NCBI GenBank assembly: GCA_002179805.1
Contig: NAVB01000811.1
Location: 1-11,145 of the forward strand
Origin: Acanthamoeba lenticulata
Lineage: Eukaryota; Discosea; Longamoebia; Acanthamoebidae
Length of the DNA stretch: 11,145 nucleotides
Direction of reading: 5' to 3'
Every line of letters starts with the position of its first letter. The first letter of the stretch is position 1. A program made the position numbers and the translations under genes. Of the stretch, positions 8,173 to 11,145 are shown in pieces. The notes under the pieces are model-generated. The model did no database searches. It had not been told where the DNA came from and saw only the letters and a program-made list of their open reading frames with translations.

Positions 8173-10610
8173 ATGCGGCGAAGCACGACCCTCACGCTCT
8201 CGCGCACATGGCTGCCACCATGTGGCCGCTCTTACGCACGCTGTTTCACCACTCGTAAGTGCACACTTGGTGCCGTATGTGGAACTGGGCACATACATAA
8301 CACTGACTGTTGACTTTTCTCTCCTCCACAACTGCACTGCCCCAAAACAAGGAGTCGAAAAGGCCACCATCTTTGCCACGAGCAAAGGTCGCAAGGTGAA
8401 GAGACTGCAGCAGCCCTTCTCTCTCGAGCTGGGCGGCACACTGCCCGAGGTAAAGCACACTCTCTCCGCCCTCCTCGTTGAGGCCACTCCCCAGCCTAAA
8501 AAGGCCCCGACGTGCAGCTCCACATGGTCTACGAGGAGTGGGGCAATGTGCACAACCCGGTCGTGCTCCTCTTCCCCTCTCTTTCCGTGGGTTCCCACGC
8601 CAGGTACCTGCGCGCCTTCCTCGTAGCGCTGTGCGGGGAGCGCCTGACCACGGGGCGTAATGAACCACAAAAGGTCGAGCGTCGATGACCCCACGGCCGG
8701 CTGGTGGGAAGGTGCGTCGCCAACAGCTCACCATCGCTCTCTCCTTTGAGTGATGCACTTGCAAACCTGCGCGCGCGGTGGTGGTTGGGGGTGTGCGCAG
8801 CTATGCTGGGGCCGGACAAGGGAATCAGCACGGAGAAGTTTCGCGTCATCTGCCCCGCCGGCCTTGGATCGCCGTTTGGCTCCACCTCTCCTCTGGTACT
8901 CTGTCCTTCTGCCTTTCTTTCTTTCTTTATCGCTTTGCGGCGCATCTTAGCGGCTGTGTCGCACACGACCGCTGCGCAACAGAGCACGAACCCGCACACC
9001 GGCAAGCCATACGGGAGCAGCTTCCCGCAGATCACTCCTCGAGGTGGCCACGCGACGCCCGCCTCCGTCACACCACCGCCCCGCCATGCCTGCTGATCTT
9101 CTCGCTGGGTGGGGGGGGGGCAGATATGGCACGAGCGCACATGGCTTTGCTCGAGAGCCTGAACGTCCGGAAAGCCCACGCTCTCGTGGGCGCTTCTCTC
9201 GGTGTGTCCCCGCCACCAGCCGGCGCATCATCAAAGTCTGATTCCCTCTTTCTCTCTTCCCTTCTTTTCTCTCGTGTGGCGATCAAGGTGGCTGCGTCGC
9301 CCTGTCCTTTGCGTCCGAGTACCCGGACTTTATCGACAAGCTGTGCGTGATCTCCTGCACCGGTACCGCCTCCATTGCGTCTTTCACCCCTCGCCCCCCC
9401 CCATGTTCGTGGCAAAAACCGATCTCCACGAACTGCAGGCAAGTCGACGCCGGGCAGCGTGGCACTCCGACACATCCAGCGGCAGGCCGTCCTTCGCGAC
9501 CCCAACTACTGGTGCACACACGCGCGGCCGCTCGGACTCCCGTTTGTTGGCCTAGCCTCGCTCACCCACTGTTTTCCTGATGCATGCACACACACAGTGA
9601 CGGGAACTACAGGGAGAAAGGCGTCAGCCCCTCCAACGGAATGGCCGTGGCCCGGCAACTGGGTAACCCTCCTTCCCTCACGATGCGGCTCTTCCCCCCT
9701 TCCCAGCTCCCGCCAGCAAGGGCCCTTTAGCTCACCGCATGAGATTGGGGGGTATGAGGTCTGCAGGGATGGTGACCTACCGGACGCGGGAGGAATTTAA
9801 TCAGCGGTTCGACTGGGATGCGAGTGGGCCCTACCACCTGGGCGACGCCATCAACTTTGAGGTAGAGCGATACCTTCAGCGGGCCGGTACAGCATCTTCT
9901 ACTCCCCCCTCCCTCGCTCTCACAGGCTCTCCACCTTGGGCCTCACCGCCGTGCGTCTGGTCGCGCCACCCAATGCAGCCAATGCGTTCGTCGACCACTA
10001 CGACCCCAACTGCTATCTTCTACTCTCGTGCGACGTCCCCATTCCCGCTCTGTGGCCCTTCTTCCCCCTCCCCCCCCCCGCCCCATGCCCCTCCTCCCAT
10101 ACTGATGATTGGGGCGATTGGTTCCCTTCCCAACGTCCACACAGCAAGTGCACAGATTTGATGGACATGGGGCGCGGCCACAAGAACTTCTCCGAGGGTC
10201 TGCTTCGGATCAAGGCCAAGAGTGCTGCTCCCCCTCCCCCATTCCACGTATGCATGCGGCCCATCATCTCACAGCCTTGGACGTGCAGCGATGATCATGG
10301 GTGTTGATTCGGACTACCTCATCCCCGTATCGGAGCAGCAGTATGTGTACCACCTTCTGCAAGGTACATGCTGCCAAAATGTGGCCACAGACATTGGCCA
10401 GGTGGACCAACCATATTCTTGTGGGGATGTTGAGCAGCACACGGCAAGGACGTGCAGCTGCGCACCTGCGGCTCAATCTACGGGCACGACGCCTTCCTCC
10501 TGGAGATGGCCAGGTTCTTGCCCCATGTCCGTGACTTCCTGGAGCACGACCTCCATCATCACCATCACCACACATCACCCCGAGGAGGCGCCTTTGCCCA
10601 CCCTTATTGA
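8173..10610 (+). CDS. metX: MetX/CysA-type homoserine or serine O-acyltransferase, mitochondrial-type leader
   Basis: Alpha/beta-hydrolase acyltransferase activating homoserine or serine for sulfur amino acid synthesis. Fifteen exons: 8173-8254, 8352-8449, 8518-8603, 8674-8711, 8801-8895, 8983-9043, 9124-9201, 9288-9362, 9439-9511, 9598-9662, 9767-9886, 9979-10027, 10145-10221, 10289-10363, 10438-10610. They total 1245 nt, 414 residues plus TGA. Seen: VYEEWG, SVGSHAR, DPTAGWWE, GSTSP, HTGKPYGSSFPQIT, nucleophile elbow GASLGG (Ser178), ALRHIQRQAVLRDPNY, DPNCYLLLS, GVDSDYLIP (Asp341) and SIYGHDAFLLE (His374). These form the family catalytic triad. Residues 1-28 hold six Arg and no acid, so a mitochondrial presequence is likely. 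Odd points: GSTSP replaces the usual GSTGP, Cys follows the GASLGG elbow where Met is usual in MetX, and His397-402 is a natural six-histidine run. Homoserine versus serine, and acetyl versus succinyl, cannot be decided by eye. Start: the first ATG in frame with the leader. Confidence 0.9.
9044..9123 (+). repeat. Intron with poly-G tract directly before its acceptor
   Basis: Sixth intron of the acyltransferase gene. Positions 9107-9120 read gggt followed by ten G, immediately before CAG at 9121-9123. The usual polypyrimidine tract is therefore replaced by G here. The acceptor is fixed by the reading frame: it joins PR to DMARAHMALLE, the conserved D-M following the FP-IT motif. Confidence 0.75.
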
Positions 10611-10895
10611 GAGGTGCAGCCATGGTCACAATCGTCTAAGAGCGTACCACATTGAGCCACAACCTTGTGCTCATACACTACCGCTTGTACCAAGTCAGCT
10701 TGCGAAACTGCACCTCCATCAGTTCTCCTACGCTTGCGAACTCCGTTGCGTTCTCATTAGCCATGTTCTCCTGTATTGCTGGTGGCGAAGGGAAACGGAA
10801 CACGAAATCTTGAGTTTTGGCCTCTTTTCTTCTGTTCAAACAACTCCATTTTGGTCCACAGGAAAGGCCAGTTTGTGGCGACTCTCCTCTCCACT
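10611..10895. other. Convergent intergenic spacer
   Basis: These 285 nt lie between the stop codons of the acyltransferase gene (plus) and the carboxypeptidase gene (minus). They should contain both 3' ends. I see no AATAAA, no RNA gene, no clear hairpin and no conserved coding segment in either strand. Confidence 0.55.
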
Positions 10896-11145
10896 TCAGA
10901 ACGGCGACAAGAGCGCGCGGCGAGCCGACGGAGCGCGGCGAGGCGGCACGTCCGGAAGAGCGCCCGACTTGAGGAAGTTGGAGAAGACGTGGTAGGCCAG
11001 GGCCGGCTGGTACATCGGCGCCTGTTGTTGGTGCAGCAAACAAAAACACGTGTGTTAAGCTCATCAAGAGGCGAAGCTAGCGGAGCTCGGGGGCTGGCCC
11101 CGCACGTACCTCGTGTCCGGCGCCCTTGATGGTGACAAATGTGTA
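10896..11145 (-). CDS. Serine carboxypeptidase (S10 family), C-terminal two exons
   Basis: Partial gene on the minus strand running off the right edge. Exons seen: 11145-11110 and 11021-10896, joined in phase 0 across an 88-nt intron (11109-11022, donor GTACGT, acceptor ACAG). The visible product is 53 residues ending in TGA. The joined segment FVTIKGAGHEAPMYQP, continuing to ALAYHVFSNFLKSG, matches the C-terminal block of serine carboxypeptidases. That block holds the catalytic His of GAGHEAP and the nearby proline before the last helix. Such enzymes remove C-terminal residues from peptides in lysosomal, vacuolar or secreted compartments. The intron falls directly after GAGHE, splitting the active-site block. 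After the family core there is a 20-residue basic, Pro- and Arg-rich tail (PDVPPRRAPSARRALLSPF) that I do not recognise. The catalytic Ser and Asp lie outside the window. Confidence 0.86.

Noticed and set aside
7937..8350. A plus-strand open frame running into the second acyltransferase exon.
   Set aside because: Only its last part (from 8352) matches the family. The upstream part has low-complexity, untranslated character, and a better start with an Arg-rich leader exists at 8173, with a donor at 8255 that restores the phase.
8529..9179. Long minus-strand open frame across acyltransferase exons and introns.
   Set aside because: It crosses spliced segments whose plus-strand exons match a known enzyme family. 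The antisense translation is Arg/Ser-rich with no domain.
10070..10100. C-rich stretch as a possible functional i-motif or regulatory element.
   Set aside because: It lies inside an acyltransferase intron (10028-10144), where pyrimidine-rich low-complexity sequence is common in this locus. Nothing distinguishes it as regulatory.
1..11145. Bacterial operon, phage, mobile element, CRISPR array or RNA gene.
   Set aside because: All conserved proteins are interrupted by phase-consistent GT-AG introns. No Shine-Dalgarno-led full-length genes, inverted terminal repeats, regular direct repeats, or tRNA or rRNA signatures were seen on reading both strands.

Overview
The window looks like nuclear DNA from a GC-rich, intron-dense unicellular eukaryote. 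An Acanthamoeba-type amoeba is my best guess; this is an inference from style, and I made no database match. No long bacterial-style ORF encodes a whole protein. Instead, six conserved proteins assemble when short introns are removed: 45 introns of 53-148 nt, all GT...AG. All four multi-exon genes that can be followed to their stop codons keep frame and phase across every junction.

Layout: (1) positions 2-4509, plus strand: a 20-exon SNF2-type ATPase/helicase lacking its 5' end, closest in style to the SHPRH/Rad5 group. (2) 4592-5095, minus strand: a two-exon gene for a small, probably helical protein of unknown function, convergent with the ATPase gene. (3) 5200-7188, plus: a 10-exon alanine-glyoxylate aminotransferase with a mitochondrial-type leader, divergent from gene 2 across only 104 nt. 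(4) 7269-7765, plus: a two-exon NDUFS5-like twin CX9C subunit of respiratory complex I. (5) 8173-10610, plus: a 15-exon MetX/CysA-type homoserine or serine O-acyltransferase with a mitochondrial-type leader and a natural six-histidine run near its C-terminus. (6) 10896-11145, minus: the last two exons of a serine carboxypeptidase (S10) gene, entering from the right edge.

Genes 3, 4 and 5 are consecutive on one strand and all point to the mitochondrion (glyoxylate/glycine metabolism, complex I, sulfur amino acid synthesis). Nothing shows that they are co-transcribed or functionally coupled, and chance clustering is possible. The ATPase is expected to act on chromatin or in DNA repair, and the carboxypeptidase in a lysosomal or secretory compartment.

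I found no mobile element, CRISPR array, tRNA or rRNA, and no sign of a new multi-gene system. The most unusual things are the splice-donor consensus (C at intron position +4 in 33 of 45 introns), the ATPase lacking a recognisable RING between its two lobes, active-site-neighbourhood substitutions in the MetX-like enzyme, and its histidine tail.
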